Part shown: in pieces, positions 16,199 through 28,321 of the stretch | How the letters are laid out: every line of letters begins with the position of its first letter | Numbering within the stretch: position 1 is the stretch's first letter | Source: Thermococcus celer Vu 13 = JCM 8558 | Lineage (GTDB): Archaea; Methanobacteriota_B; Thermococci; Thermococcales; Thermococcaceae | NCBI RefSeq assembly: GCF_002214365.1 | Contig: NZ_CP014854.1 | Span: 434,001 to 498,000, forward strand | Direction: 5' to 3' | DNA: 64,000 bases | The notes under the pieces: model-generated | Database searches by the model: none | What the model saw: the letters and a program-made list of their open reading frames with translations, nothing else | What the model was told of the DNA's origin: nothing | Position numbers and translations under genes: made by a program

Positions 16199-18453
16199 CC
16201 AGTAAGCTCAACCTCAAACCCGTTCCCGGTTATTTTTAATTCGGTTTGGGAAACTTTTTGAACCGTGGCATTAGCCCCTGCAATTTTAAGATGAAGGTCC
16301 CCGCAGTACACATCCACTGGAGCGTTTGTTTCCTGGTGGAGTTTTAGGTGTCTTGCCCCGGCAAAAATTGTTATCTCATGGGTGAAATTGAACACAAGTG
16401 GCAAACTCACCGAGGATAAAAGGATCTCGCTCCCGTTTAGAGACAGTTCAAACGTTGTCTGCTCAGAGGGAACATTGGAGTATTGTGTTACAAGGTATGT
16501 GCCATTATTGAGATTGAGCCTCATCAGAGTGCGGAAGTCTAAGGTTACATTATGATCAACCGCATAAAGCTCTGCAATTTCCGTTGAGTTTACCCAAACA
16601 ATCACCCTACCATTATAAGTGCCTATATAAAGTGGACCTTTGGGGTTGCTGACAATTGATTGTGAATACATTTCCAAGACATCTTTGTTATCATAAGACT
16701 CGCCGTATAACAATGCTGAGCTCATTCTCACCGCCGATATAAAGCTCCGAAGTTGATCTCTGAATTCCTTGTTAACCCACTTGTAATATGCCCAAGTGCT
16801 AATGACGAAATGTTTAACCCCCTCCTCTTTAAAGATCTTAAGCATCGTACTGGAGTTGAGACCTTTGAGTAAAATTAAACCAAACGCATCAGTGTAATAT
16901 GGAACGGTATTTGTGCCCAAGTAATATGTATTCATTGGATTCAGAGAATAAGTTGTCTCTGGATTGATGTTCACGGAGGAAAGGTAGCCCCTGAGGTCAT
17001 CCCTCATCGTTTTTGTGTGAACTGCATAGTTAAACTTTAGATTTCCGTGGGGATACTGGTAAATGATTCCAAAATCCGCCACCAAGAACAATAGGATAAT
17101 GAGAAATTCCAGAATGTGCGTATGTTTCCTGTGTACTATGGTGGGAAGAGCGTAAAGAATGTCTGCAAGCAGGATATTCACTAACAATAAGAGAGGCAGG
17201 ATAAATCTGGCTGTGATGATAGATGGGGACACCCCAAAATACACAAACGCTGTTATCATTGACAGGACAACTATGGATCTGCCAAGCGGAGATATGGGAA
17301 CCTTCTTGGAAAATGCCCATATGGCCAATACCAAGAGTGCCAATAAAACAACTGGAAGAACGAACATCCAGAACTCCAGAGTGTTCCTATAAATGTCCTT
17401 GAAAAGGTCACTGGCAAATACAAAGAGATTTATTATCGGAAAATGTCTCCTTCCCTGTATCAGATACGTCTGAGATAGATAGTCTGGGCTAATGGCTATT
17501 CCCAAAGATCCCTCTACTACTATTTTTGGCAAAAAGACTGCAAAAGCCAGAAGCAGGACGCGTTTTAGGTTATGAAGTGAAAAGCTAATCATATCCCTTA
17601 CTTGGGGAAGGTACGAGGAGTTGAATATTTTTAAAGTCAAACTACCCCAAATGAGGAGAAGGATCATTATGGGGATAATCTGGTCCCAATAAGTAACTCT
17701 ATGAATAACCGGCACCACAACGACAGCTCTAACGTACCAGCTCGGCCATAGAATGATCGTGGCCATCACCAAAAGAGTCATTACGAGGTAAGCTGTCGCC
17801 AGTATAAAGACCTGACGTCGGTTGAAGATAACCCTCACCGCTCCTTGAAGGTGTGAAACAATGAGCTCGCTCCTGCTGAACAATATCACGATGTAGAGAG
17901 CAAGTGCATACGGGAGGATGGTGAACTTGGATGCACTCCCGAGGCCTGCCCAGAATAATGCTATGTATGCATATTTATCATTTCCTGTTTTTTCGTACCG
18001 AATAAAATGGTAAACGGACAGCAGCGTGAAAAATTCAATAGACGATTCATGGAAGACCAAGGAGTTCACTTCAATCAAGAGAGGATCGAGGGTTAACAAT
18101 CCCGAGAGAATAAGACCCAATTTCCAGTCTCTAATCTCTTTGCCGATGTAGTATGCCACAATCAGTGACAGAAGACCAAAGAGAACTGATAGCATCCGGC
18201 CGGCTACATAACTGTCTCCGAATACCCGTAACCAGAGGGAAAGGAGGTAATAATAGAATGGAGGGTGGACTGCGAAGATATCTCTGTATGGTAGATAGCC
18301 ATGGTTGATCAATCGGGCAATTAGAAGATACGTACCCTCGTCATAGTCGAAGTATTCACTCATAAACGTGAATGCACAGTAAATTCGCATCAGGGCATAG
18401 AGTGCCAATATCAATAGCATGCCCATCCACTGATGCGCTCTTCTCATTATCAT
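16195..18453 (-). CDS. Membrane glycosyltransferase (GT39/ArnT/PMT-like), A/T-rich
   Basis: Large integral membrane protein of 752 residues: roughly 10-12 transmembrane helices in the first 480 residues and a soluble beta-rich C-terminal domain with many Asn-X-Ser/Thr sites. The first extracellular loop holds the acidic motif EYFDYDEGTYLL, followed by YRDIFAVHPPFYYYLLSLWLR, the pattern of dolichyl-phosphate-sugar-dependent GT-C enzymes in which the Asp-Glu pair is catalytic. It likely transfers a lipid-linked sugar to surface proteins or lipids. Codon use is much more A/T-rich than flanking genes, suggesting acquisition. It converges on the two pilin-like genes, which are possible substrates. 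Confidence 0.75.
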   Translation of the reverse strand: MIMRRAHQWMGMLLILALYALMRIYCAFTFMSEYFDYDEGTYLLIARLINHGYLPYRDIFAVHPPFYYYLLSLWLRVFGDSYVAGRMLSVLFGLLSLIVAYYIGKEIRDWKLGLILSGLLTLDPLLIEVNSLVFHESSIEFFTLLSVYHFIRYEKTGNDKYAYIALFWAGLGSASKFTILPYALALYIVILFSRSELIVSHLQGAVRVIFNRRQVFILATAYLVMTLLVMATIILWPSWYVRAVVVVPVIHRVTYWDQIIPIMILLLIWGSLTLKIFNSSYLPQVRDMISFSLHNLKRVLLLAFAVFLPKIVVEGSLGIAISPDYLSQTYLIQGRRHFPIINLFVFASDLFKDIYRNTLEFWMFVLPVVLLALLVLAIWAFSKKVPISPLGRSIVVLSMITAFVYFGVSPSIITARFILPLLLLVNILLADILYALPTIVHRKHTHILEFLIILLFLVADFGIIYQYPHGNLKFNYAVHTKTMRDDLRGYLSSVNINPETTYSLNPMNTYYLGTNTVPYYTDAFGLILLKGLNSSTMLKIFKEEGVKHFVISTWAYYKWVNKEFRDQLRSFISAVRMSSALLYGESYDNKDVLEMYSQSIVSNPKGPLYIGTYNGRVIVWVNSTEIAELYAVDHNVTLDFRTLMRLNLNNGTYLVTQYSNVPSEQTTFELSLNGSEILLSSVSLPLVFNFTHEITIFAGARHLKLHQETNAPVDVYCGDLHLKIAGANATVQKVSQTELKITGNGFEVELTG

Positions 18454-18821
18454 CCCTCACTCTTTGATTAATCACTAAATTCAGAGAGCTTATTAGGAAT
18501 AATCATTCTTTCCTCCATTTCTTTGTTTCTATTACGTTCAGAGTTCTAACTGAACGTCTACTGGCAATGGATAGACATCGTCGCCTGGATTATCAATATC
18601 CTGCCGCATCAGCCCAACACAGATTTCAGATTATTTATAAACTTGCCTACCTCTAATTTCATCTTTTTAAGGGCTCTCGCGGAAATCAACATCAGTGCAA
18701 TATCATCAGATCACCCAATCACTCTTCCGCTGGTGGTGAAGCTCCATTGCCTACTATTCGAAATTATCAGGCAAAAAACTTAATACACCCAAATAGATAA
18801 CCCAACTTTAGAGGTGATACC
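18454..18821. other. A/T-rich intergenic region with an 8-bp perfect dyad
   Basis: Divergent spacer of 368 bases between the glycosyltransferase and HEAT-protein genes. No gene is seen. It holds the inverted repeat ACGTTCAG (18534-18541) and CTGAACGT (18550-18557) with an 8-base spacer, which could be an operator or a hairpin. A TATA-like AAAAACTTAATACA lies at about 18774-18787 for the downstream gene, and GAGGTGATACC precedes its ATG. Confidence 0.55.
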
Positions 18822-19415
18822 ATGGGCTTCCTTTCATTCGGCTCGAAGAAGGGCAAGATCAAAAAGCTCATAGAGGAAGAGCGCTTCGACGAGATCGTAC
18901 CGATGGTTGTAAAGGACAAGAAGGCCCTGAACGCACTCATAGAACTCCTGGACGACCCGGCCCCGGGTATACGGGGGGACGTGCTTCTACTGCTGGGGAA
19001 CGTGGTCGAGCAGAGAAGCGACGTTATCGAATCCCGGGTGGGGACGATATTCCCGAAGGCCATCGAGCTGACAAAGGATAGGAACCCCTACGTGAGGGAA
19101 AACGCGATGGTACTGTCCTACGAACTGGCCCGCAGGTTCCCGGGGGCCATGAGGGGTCTGAACGATTCCATAGTCAACACCGTAATGGAGGAACTCCGGG
19201 ACGGTGACAAGAACACGAAGGGGTTTATCCTGATGCTCCTCGGCGAGCTGGGGTCGAGTGAGGCCAGGAAGTACCTGGGGGATCTCATCGAGGGAGTAAG
19301 GGGATACGTTGAGGAACTCGTGGACGTCGAGGACAAGGTCATACTGCCCTTCGAGGGTAAGAAGTGGGTCTCGCTTGGGGAGATAGCCAAAGAAACCCTC
19401 GAAAAGCTCTCTTGA
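18822..19415 (+). CDS. HEAT-repeat-like helical protein
   Basis: Soluble alpha-helical protein of 197 residues with helix pairs resembling HEAT/PBS-lyase repeats: ALNALIELLDDPAPGIRGDVLLLLG, then NPYVRENAMVLSYELARRF, then DGDKNTKGFILMLLGELGSSEARKYL (given here by position, about residues 45-70, 87-110, 127-150). It is probably a protein-interaction scaffold; no enzymatic motif is seen. The start at 18822 has GAGGTGATACC. The BofA-like membrane gene follows after 9 bases, so the two are probably co-transcribed. Confidence 0.7.
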   Translation: MGFLSFGSKKGKIKKLIEEERFDEIVPMVVKDKKALNALIELLDDPAPGIRGDVLLLLGNVVEQRSDVIESRVGTIFPKAIELTKDRNPYVRENAMVLSYELARRFPGAMRGLNDSIVNTVMEELRDGDKNTKGFILMLLGELGSSEARKYLGDLIEGVRGYVEELVDVEDKVILPFEGKKWVSLGEIAKETLEKLS

Positions 19416-19424
19416 GGTGTCTTC

Positions 19425-19661
19425 ATGATTGGGGCGTTGCTGTTTCTAATCCTGCTGGTGGTGGCCGTTTACCTGATCATCAAACTAACGGTGGCGATCC
19501 TGAAGTACCTGATAACCAACGCGGTCGTGGGTCTAATACTCCTCTGGATACTCAACACCATTGGGGTAACGCACGTCCGGTACACCCCCCTCAACATCCT
19601 CATCGTGGCCGTGGGCGGCGTCCTTGGGGTTCTTCTGCTGGTTATCCTCTCGTGGCTGTAG
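19425..19661 (+). CDS. BofA-family small membrane protein
   Basis: A 78-residue protein made of two or three hydrophobic helices, with the central ITNAVVGLILLWILNTIGV and a C-terminal LNILIVAVGGVLGVLLLVIL that resemble the pro-sigmaK processing inhibitor BofA family. In Bacillus BofA inhibits an intramembrane S2P-type protease; archaea lack sporulation, and the role here is unknown. A site-2 protease is encoded at 13829 in this window, but no functional link is shown. ATG at 19425 follows GAGGTGTCTTC. Confidence 0.7.
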   Translation: MIGALLFLILLVVAVYLIIKLTVAILKYLITNAVVGLILLWILNTIGVTHVRYTPLNILIVAVGGVLGVLLLVILSWL

Positions 19662-19760
19662 TCCTTGCGGATTTCCACCCCCGTCTGACCCCATCTAAAT
19701 CTTTATAAGTTCCCTTTCCGTGCCCCTTCTGGAGCGAGAAAGCTTTGGAGGGTGATGCTC

Positions 19761-21008
19761 ATGTCTCACAAGTCAGCCGAGATGTACGAGCTCAAGAAGA
19801 AGGTGGAGGAACTGAAGGGTTATCGAGGTCGGGCGACCGAGCTCGTGAGCCTTTACATCCCCGACGGTTACGACATAAACAAGGTCATGCAGCAGCTCCG
19901 AGAGGAGTACGGGACGGCCCAGAACATAAAGTCCAAGTCCACCCGAAAGAACGTTCTCGGGGCCCTTGAGAGGGCGATGCAGCACCTAAAGCTCTATCGA
20001 ACGACACCGAAGAACGGCCTCGCGCTCTTCGTCGGCAACGTCAGCGAGCAGGAGGGGGTGAGCGACATAAGGCTCTGGGCAATAGTTCCCCCCGAGCCCC
20101 TCAAGGTTCGCCTCTATCGATGCGACCAGACGTTCGTGACCGAGCCCCTCGAGGAGATGCTTCGGATCAAGGACGCTTACGGCCTGATAACCGTCGAGAA
20201 AAACGAGGCCACGATAGGACTCCTTCGCGGCAAGCGCATCGAGGTGGTAGAAGAACTGACCTCCAACGTCCCGGGTAAGACCCGAGCCGGTGGTCAGTCG
20301 GCGAGGCGTTACGAGCGAATTCGCGAGCAGGAAACCCACGAGTTCATGAAGCGCATAGGCGAGCACGCCAACGAGGTCTTCCTCCCGCTCCTCGAGAAGG
20401 GTGAGCTGAGGGGCATAATCATTGGGGGGCCCGGGCCGACCAAGGAGGAGTTCGTCGAGGGCGAGTACCTCCACCACGAGCTCAGGAAGAAGATAATCGG
20501 TGTCGTGGACATAAGCTACCACGGTGAGTACGGCCTCAAGGAGCTCGTGGAGAAGGCCAGCGACATACTCAAGGACCACGAGGCCATCAAGGAGCGACAC
20601 CTCATCCAGAAGTTCTTCAAGCACCTCGTGAAGGACACGGGAATGATAACCTACGGCGAGAGGGAGGTCAGGAAGGCCCTTGAGCTCGGCGCGGTGGATA
20701 CGCTCCTCATAAGCGAGGGCTACGACAGGGTTCGCGTTAAGGCGGTGTGCAACAACTGCGGCTGGAGTGAGGAGAAGACGATGAGCGAGGAGGAGTTCCA
20801 CGTGTACAGGAAGAGGCTCACCCACTGCCCCAAGTGCGGGAGCCAGAACATCGGCTTCGAGAAGTGGGACGTCGCCGAGGAACTCATAAAGATGGCCGAG
20901 GAGAGCGGTGCCGACGTCGAGGTGATCTCGCTCGACACGGATGAAGGCCAGCAGTTCTACAAAGCCTTCGGTGGCATCGGGGCGTTTCTTAGGTACAGGA
21001 TTCAGTGA
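19761..21008 (+). CDS. prf1: Peptide chain release factor aRF1
   Basis: Archaeal class I release factor (415 residues) that recognises all three stop codons and triggers peptide release. Domain 1 carries NIKS at about residues 55-58 for stop-codon reading. Domain 2 carries the catalytic GGQ at about 177-179 in [14 protein letters not shown]. Domain 3 binds aRF3-like/ABCE1 partners and includes a zinc-ribbon-like set CNNCGW...CPKCGS near residues 332-355. ATG at 19761 follows GGTGATGCTC; the earlier in-frame GTG and ATG overlap that site. Promoter-like TCTTTATAAG lies at about 19699. Confidence 0.96.
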   Translation: MSHKSAEMYELKKKVEELKGYRGRATELVSLYIPDGYDINKVMQQLREEYGTAQNIKSKSTRKNVLGALERAMQHLKLYRTTPKNGLALFVGNVSEQEGVSDIRLWAIVPPEPLKVRLYRCDQTFVTEPLEEMLRIKDAYGLITVEKNEATIGLLRGKRIEVVEELTSNVPGKTRAGGQSARRYERIREQETHEFMKRIGEHANEVFLPLLEKGELRGIIIGGPGPTKEEFVEGEYLHHELRKKIIGVVDISYHGEYGLKELVEKASDILKDHEAIKERHLIQKFFKHLVKDTGMITYGEREVRKALELGAVDTLLISEGYDRVRVKAVCNNCGWSEEKTMSEEEFHVYRKRLTHCPKCGSQNIGFEKWDVAEELIKMAEESGADVEVISLDTDEGQQFYKAFGGIGAFLRYRIQ

Positions 21009-21083
21009 GAGGGTAACCCCGTTTGTATATTCCTTCTACCGTAAATTCATAACCCTTGGAACACCCACGCGGCTTTTGGGGTG

Positions 21084-21330
21084 GAGAACTACTCGAGCCC
21101 CCTTTACGAGGAATTTACGATGAGATAGAGCTGAAGCCTTTCAGCAGGGAAGTGTCGGAGGCGTTTCTGAAGAGGGGTTTCGAGGAGGTTGGGCTGACGT
21201 TTCCGAAGACGAAATAAGGGAGCGGTCAACGAGCCCGATCGCATTCCCGGGTGGCCGGTTGAATTCGGGGAAAGAAAACGAGCGATACGGAATAATCGAT
21301 CCCGTGGTGGAAAGAGTATTAAAGAAGTGA
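21084..21330 (+). pseudogene. Decayed archaeal ATPase (PF01637-type) gene fragment
   Basis: Pieces of one protein are scattered over the three forward frames: ENYSSPLYEEF, then YDEIELKPFSREVSEAFLKRGFEEVG, then PEDEIRE, then AVNEPDRIPGWPVEFG, and finally GKENERYGIIDPVVERVLKK ending at the stop at 21328-21330. In order they match the C-terminal half of archaeal P-loop ATPases of the MoxR/STAND-like PF01637 group (IELKPxSR, GxPGW, then DPxxERxLK). At least three frameshifts and a large internal deletion are needed to align them. The relic ends exactly at the argS stop codon. Confidence 0.72.
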
Positions 21331-24174
<2,844 letters not shown>

Positions 24175-25251
24175 GGCCGCCTTTGATGTTTCTTCCAGTT
24201 TCACCGCCCTGAACGTTCCCAGCTCCTCGTAGGTTTCTATCTCCTTGAGGATGACGTCCATGGGGTTCTCAAGACCGCTCACGACGCTCCTTATGTAGGC
24301 GCGGTAGCTTCCGTTCATCTCGATCATGCGTTCCGCCGTCCTGGCGACCTCCACCGGATCCGTTGAGTGGAACTCCAGATCGTTCTCCACGAGCCACTTG
24401 GTAACGGCGAGAAGCTTTCCCGGGTAGGTTGAGATGGTGGGGGTTCCGAGGGCTATGGCCTCCCTGTTCATTGTTCCCCCCGCCCCTATCATGAGTTTGG
24501 CATAGTAGAGCAGGCTGAGGCTGTCAACGGGTCTCTCAGGCATTATCACGTTCTCAAAGCGTTCAAAGCTCTTCCTCTGCTCCTCGGTTCTCGGGAACAG
24601 CACCACGGGCATCTCCGGCAGGAGAGGAACCACGTCCTCGAGGACGCTCCTCGGGGGTCCGTGGAAGTAGTTGGCCTTCACCGGCTCGGCGCGCATAACT
24701 ATGTACCCCCCGGCCTTCAAACCGAGTTCCCTCAGGACACGTCTGTTCGGAAGGAAGCCGTAGAGGTGGGCCAGCTCGGAGAAGCCCTTTACAGGGCGCA
24801 TGCCGTTGGGGTCGGCACCGCATCTTAGGAGTTCGTAGGCGTCTATGGCGGTTGGATAGAGGAGGAGGGTAGTGTAGGGCAAGATTAGCTTGTTCTGGGC
24901 GACGGCGGTGTCGTTGTCGACGAAGCCAATTGATGGTATCTGAAGGCCGAAGGCAACCCTCGGTGCCTCGGTGGAGTGCTTGTAGAGTGCCAGGTCGGGT
25001 TTTTCCTCGATGATGAGCTTGGAGAGTTTGTACATCCTCTCACTGCTCGCAAGAAGCTTGCCCTCGAGCGTCGCACCACCGTGCTTTCCCACAACGTAGT
25101 AGTCGATTCCGAACATGTCAAGGATACCGGTCAACCCGTCGAACTCCCGGGCCGTGACGAGAACCTCGTGGCCGGCCTTCTCGAGCTCCCTTATTATACC
25201 CTTGAAGAAGTGAACGTGAGGAGCGTTCGTGATGTCGATCCATACCTTCAT

Positions 25252-25535
25252 CCCATCCACCGTTTTACTGGACAGTTCTGTTCAATATAAGGGTTTCCCA
25301 AAAACGGTTGAGAAGCCTTCTTTTTGAAGCTTTTTAAAGGTGTCAAAAGGCGAAAGAACGTTTAAGACGCTTTCTTTCGATGAAATTGAGGACATGACGG
25401 TTCAATGCATCCCTACGGGAAAGGAAGGGAGGATGGATAGGTTTCGAGTTTTGTAACCCCTGAAATCGGTTCGGAAACCGTTTTCTGGAAAAGACTTTTA
25501 TTCGGTGTTACCACCCAGGATAAAGGGGAAGGAGC
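25252..25535. promoter_or_regulatory. Divergent promoter region between the DUF354 and wecC genes
   Basis: About 280 bases with no gene. It contains several repeats of a CGGTT-type word: AACGGTTGAGAAG near 25300, and a small dyad CGGTTCGGAAACCG near 25467-25480. A/T patches AAGCTTTTTAAAGG (about 25329) and GACTTTTATTCGG (about 25494) could be TATA elements for wecC, whose ATG at 25536 follows GGGAAGGAGC. The dyad resembles, but does not match, the SurR half-site GTTn3AAC. Confidence 0.45.
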
Positions 25536-26822
25536 ATGCTGGAGAAGATAGAGAACAGAACAGCGGAGATAGCCGTAGTCGGTCTGGGTTACATCGGCCT
25601 TCCAACGGCCATAACCTTCGCCAACGCCGGTTTCCGTGTCACGGGTTACGAAATACGGAAGGAAGTCGTGGAGAGGATAAACTCGAGAAAGGCCCACATC
25701 GTCGAGCCCGAGATAGACGAGCTCCTCAAGAAGGCGGTCGAGAGCGGAAACCTCCGCGCCACCTCCGATCCCGATGATATCAGGGGTAAGGACGCCTACA
25801 TAATATGCGTCCAGACGCCCCTAAACGAAGATAAGACCCCAAACCTCGGTTACCTCGAGGACGCGGTGAGAACCGTCGCAAGGGCCATGAAGAGGGGCTC
25901 CCTGATCGTAATCGAGAGCACGGTCCCCCCTTTGACCACCATCAAGATGGCAAAGCTCATCGAGGAGATAACCGGTCTCAAACCCGGGGAGGACTTCTAC
26001 ATGGTCCACGCCCCGGAGAGGGTGATGCCTGGGAGGATTTTCGAGGAGCTCGTCTATAACTCGCGCATCTTCGGTGGGATAACCCCTGAGAGCGCGGAGC
26101 TCGCCGAGAGGCTCTACCGCTCCTTCGTGAAGGGGCGGACCTTCAAAACGAGCTCAACGGTTAGCGAGGTCGTCAAGCTCATGGAGAACACCTTCAGGGA
26201 CGTCAACATAGCCCTGGCCAACGAGTTCGCCTACCTCGCCCACCAGTACGGCATAGACGTCTTCGAGGCCATCGAGCTCGCCAACACCCACCCCAGGGTC
26301 AGGATCCACACGCCCGGGATCGGCGTCGGGGGCCACTGCCTGCCGAAGGACCCCCACCTCCTCGTCTGGCCCGCGAGGGATGACTTTGGCCTGATAAGGC
26401 TCGCGAGGGAGATAAACGACGGCATGCCACTGCTCGCGAAGGATCTCCTGTTCGATGCCCTTAAGACGGTCAACCTTCCTCCCGAAAAGGCGGTGGTCGC
26501 GGTCCTCGGACTGGCGTACAAGGGGGACAGCGACGACACGAGGAACTCCCCGGCTCTGACCTTCGTGGATGAGATCAGGGACGAGGTTGCGGAGGTCAGG
26601 ACCCACGACCCCCTCGTCGGTGGAACCCATGAAAACCTTGAGGACGCGCTGAGGGGGGCGGACGCGGCCGTCATCGCCACAGACCACACCGCCTTCAAAT
26701 CCCTCGACTGGGAAAAGCTCGGAAGCCTGATGAGAACGAAGATCCTCGTCGACGGAAGGCACGTCGTTGAAAATCCGCCCGTGGGCTTCGTATTCAAAGG
26801 CGTAGGGAGGGGCGGGTATTGA
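25536..26822 (+). CDS. wecC: UDP-N-acetyl-D-mannosamine dehydrogenase
   Basis: NAD-dependent UDP-glucose/UDP-ManNAc dehydrogenase family enzyme (428 residues), oxidising UDP-ManNAc to UDP-ManNAcA for surface polysaccharide or N-glycan. The N-terminal Rossmann motif is VVGLGYIGLPTA; the catalytic cysteine lies in GVGGHCLPKDPHLL (about residue 268); the C-terminal domain has VLGLAYKGDSDDTRNSPA. The pairing with the adjacent epimerase identifies the ManNAc substrate better than the sequence alone. The stop overlaps the wecB start. Confidence 0.9.
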   Translation: MLEKIENRTAEIAVVGLGYIGLPTAITFANAGFRVTGYEIRKEVVERINSRKAHIVEPEIDELLKKAVESGNLRATSDPDDIRGKDAYIICVQTPLNEDKTPNLGYLEDAVRTVARAMKRGSLIVIESTVPPLTTIKMAKLIEEITGLKPGEDFYMVHAPERVMPGRIFEELVYNSRIFGGITPESAELAERLYRSFVKGRTFKTSSTVSEVVKLMENTFRDVNIALANEFAYLAHQYGIDVFEAIELANTHPRVRIHTPGIGVGGHCLPKDPHLLVWPARDDFGLIRLAREINDGMPLLAKDLLFDALKTVNLPPEKAVVAVLGLAYKGDSDDTRNSPALTFVDEIRDEVAEVRTHDPLVGGTHENLEDALRGADAAVIATDHTAFKSLDWEKLGSLMRTKILVDGRHVVENPPVGFVFKGVGRGGY

Positions 26823-27949
26823 GGCCGGCCTTCGTCTTCGGAACGAGGCCCGAGATAATCAAGCTCGCCCCGGTTGTGCGGGCCTTCGAGGAGAGGGGCG
26901 TGGAGCCCCTTTTGATCCACACGGGCCAGCACTACGACTACGAGATGAGCAGGGTCTTCCTCGAGGAGCTCGAGTTGGACGGCATCGATTACCACTTGGA
27001 AGTCGGTTCCGGTACTCAGGCGGAGCAGACCGGAAAGGCCATGGTGAAGATAGAGAGGGTCTTGATGGACGAAAGGCCGGACGTCGTGCTCGTCCAGGGC
27101 GACACCAACACGGTCCTGGCCGGTGCCCTTGCGAGCGTCAAGCTCAGGATACCCGTCGCCCACGTTGAGGCAGGTCTCAGGAGCTTCGACAGGACGATGC
27201 CGGAGGAGATAAACAGGGTTCTGGCTGACCACGCGAGCGAGGTTCTCTTCCCGCCGACCGAGGATGCAAGGAGGAACCTCGAGCGTGAGGGGATAACCGA
27301 GAACGTTTACGTCGTGGGCAACACCATCGTTGATGCGGTCCTCCAGAACTCGGAGATAGCTGAGAGGAAGAGCGACGTCCTCGAGAGGTTCGGCCTCAAA
27401 CCTAAGGGTTACGTCCTCATAACCGCCCACAGGGCCGAGAACACCGAGAGGGGAAGCCTGGAGAGACTCGTCCGGATACTCGAAGACCTCCCGATGAAGG
27501 CCATCTATCCCATGCACCCGCGCACGAGGAGGAGGCTGGAGGAGTTCGGCCTCTGGGGGAGGGTTGGCTCCATCGAGAACCTGATCGTGACCAAACCCCT
27601 CGGCTACCTCGATTTCCTGAGGCTGGAGCGGAACGCCTTCGCCGTGATGACGGACTCCGGTGGGGTGCAGGAGGAGAGCATAATCCTCAACGTGCCGTGC
27701 CTCACGCTCCGCTACAACACGGAGAGGCCGGAGACGGTTAAGGCGGGGGGCAACGTCCTCGTCGGCCTCGAGAGGGAACGGGCGGTGAGGTACCTCCGCA
27801 GGCTCATGGAGGACGGGGAGTTCTACAGAAGGATGGCGGAGGCCCCGAATCCCTTCGGCGACGGAAAGGCAGGTGAGAGGATAGCGGAGATACTGCTAAG
27901 GCTCCACGAAAGAGGAGAGCTGAGGGTTAAGGGCTCAAGGTTCATCTGA
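26819..27949 (+). CDS. wecB: UDP-N-acetylglucosamine 2-epimerase (non-hydrolysing)
   Basis: Interconverts UDP-GlcNAc and UDP-ManNAc, supplying wecC. The 376-residue GT-B-fold protein has FGTRPEIIKLAPVV at the N-terminus, QGDTNTVLAGALASVKLRIPVAHVEAGLRS, catalytic-region MPEEINRVLADHASE and the C-terminal MTDSGGVQEESIILNVPCLTLRYNTERPET (about 275-305, given by position). It starts with TTG at 26819 inside the overlapping stop of wecC (TTGA), so the two are translationally coupled. Confidence 0.92.
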   Translation: MRPAFVFGTRPEIIKLAPVVRAFEERGVEPLLIHTGQHYDYEMSRVFLEELELDGIDYHLEVGSGTQAEQTGKAMVKIERVLMDERPDVVLVQGDTNTVLAGALASVKLRIPVAHVEAGLRSFDRTMPEEINRVLADHASEVLFPPTEDARRNLEREGITENVYVVGNTIVDAVLQNSEIAERKSDVLERFGLKPKGYVLITAHRAENTERGSLERLVRILEDLPMKAIYPMHPRTRRRLEEFGLWGRVGSIENLIVTKPLGYLDFLRLERNAFAVMTDSGGVQEESIILNVPCLTLRYNTERPETVKAGGNVLVGLERERAVRYLRRLMEDGEFYRRMAEAPNPFGDGKAGERIAEILLRLHERGELRVKGSRFI

Positions 27950-28237
27950 GGGCTCAAGAGTTTGGGCCCATTCTTCGATTTCCCTTCCAATTTCTCCCGC
28001 CAGAACGTCCCAGCAGTCCCCACCGGCCAGTTTGCCGTGTCTCACCTCGAGGACGTTCCAGTATGCCACCTTCAGCGAGTAGGGACTTTCACTTGCATAG
28101 GCGGTGGAGTTGGCCCTTTGGAAGAGGTCCGTGGCGAAGTTCCTCAGGTCATCTGTCCTGCTGGAGTCACCGGAGTATTCCCTCTCCACGGAGAGGTAGC
28201 TTCCGACGTCACCGCTGGAGCTCATGTAAACGAGCAC
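27935..28237 (-). pseudogene. C-terminal fragment of an unidentified protein, no convincing start
   Basis: The frame is open from about 28300 to the stop at 27935. Protein-like sequence (for example GHENRIYYRNCYASVLVYMSS) continues upstream of the first GTG or ATG to an in-frame stop, with no start codon or ribosome binding site in front. The readable part, with LRNFATDLFQRANSTAYASE and SLKVAYWNVLEVRHGKLAGGDCWDVL, is soluble and helical and was not assigned to a family. It overlaps the wecB end by 15 bases on the opposite strand. Most likely a 5'-truncated relic; a GTG start at 28237 cannot be excluded. Confidence 0.5.
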
Positions 28238-28321
28238 GCTCGCGTAGCAGTTTCTGTAGTAAATCCTGTTTTCATGTCCGTAAAACGGGACGGAGATTAA
28301 TTACCCTAAAAAGTTATCGCG

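Noticed and set aside
25467-25480. SurR site before wecC (CGGTTCGGAAACCG)
   Set aside because: GTT is followed by N3-AAA, not N3-AAC, so it does not satisfy the core GTTn3AAC.
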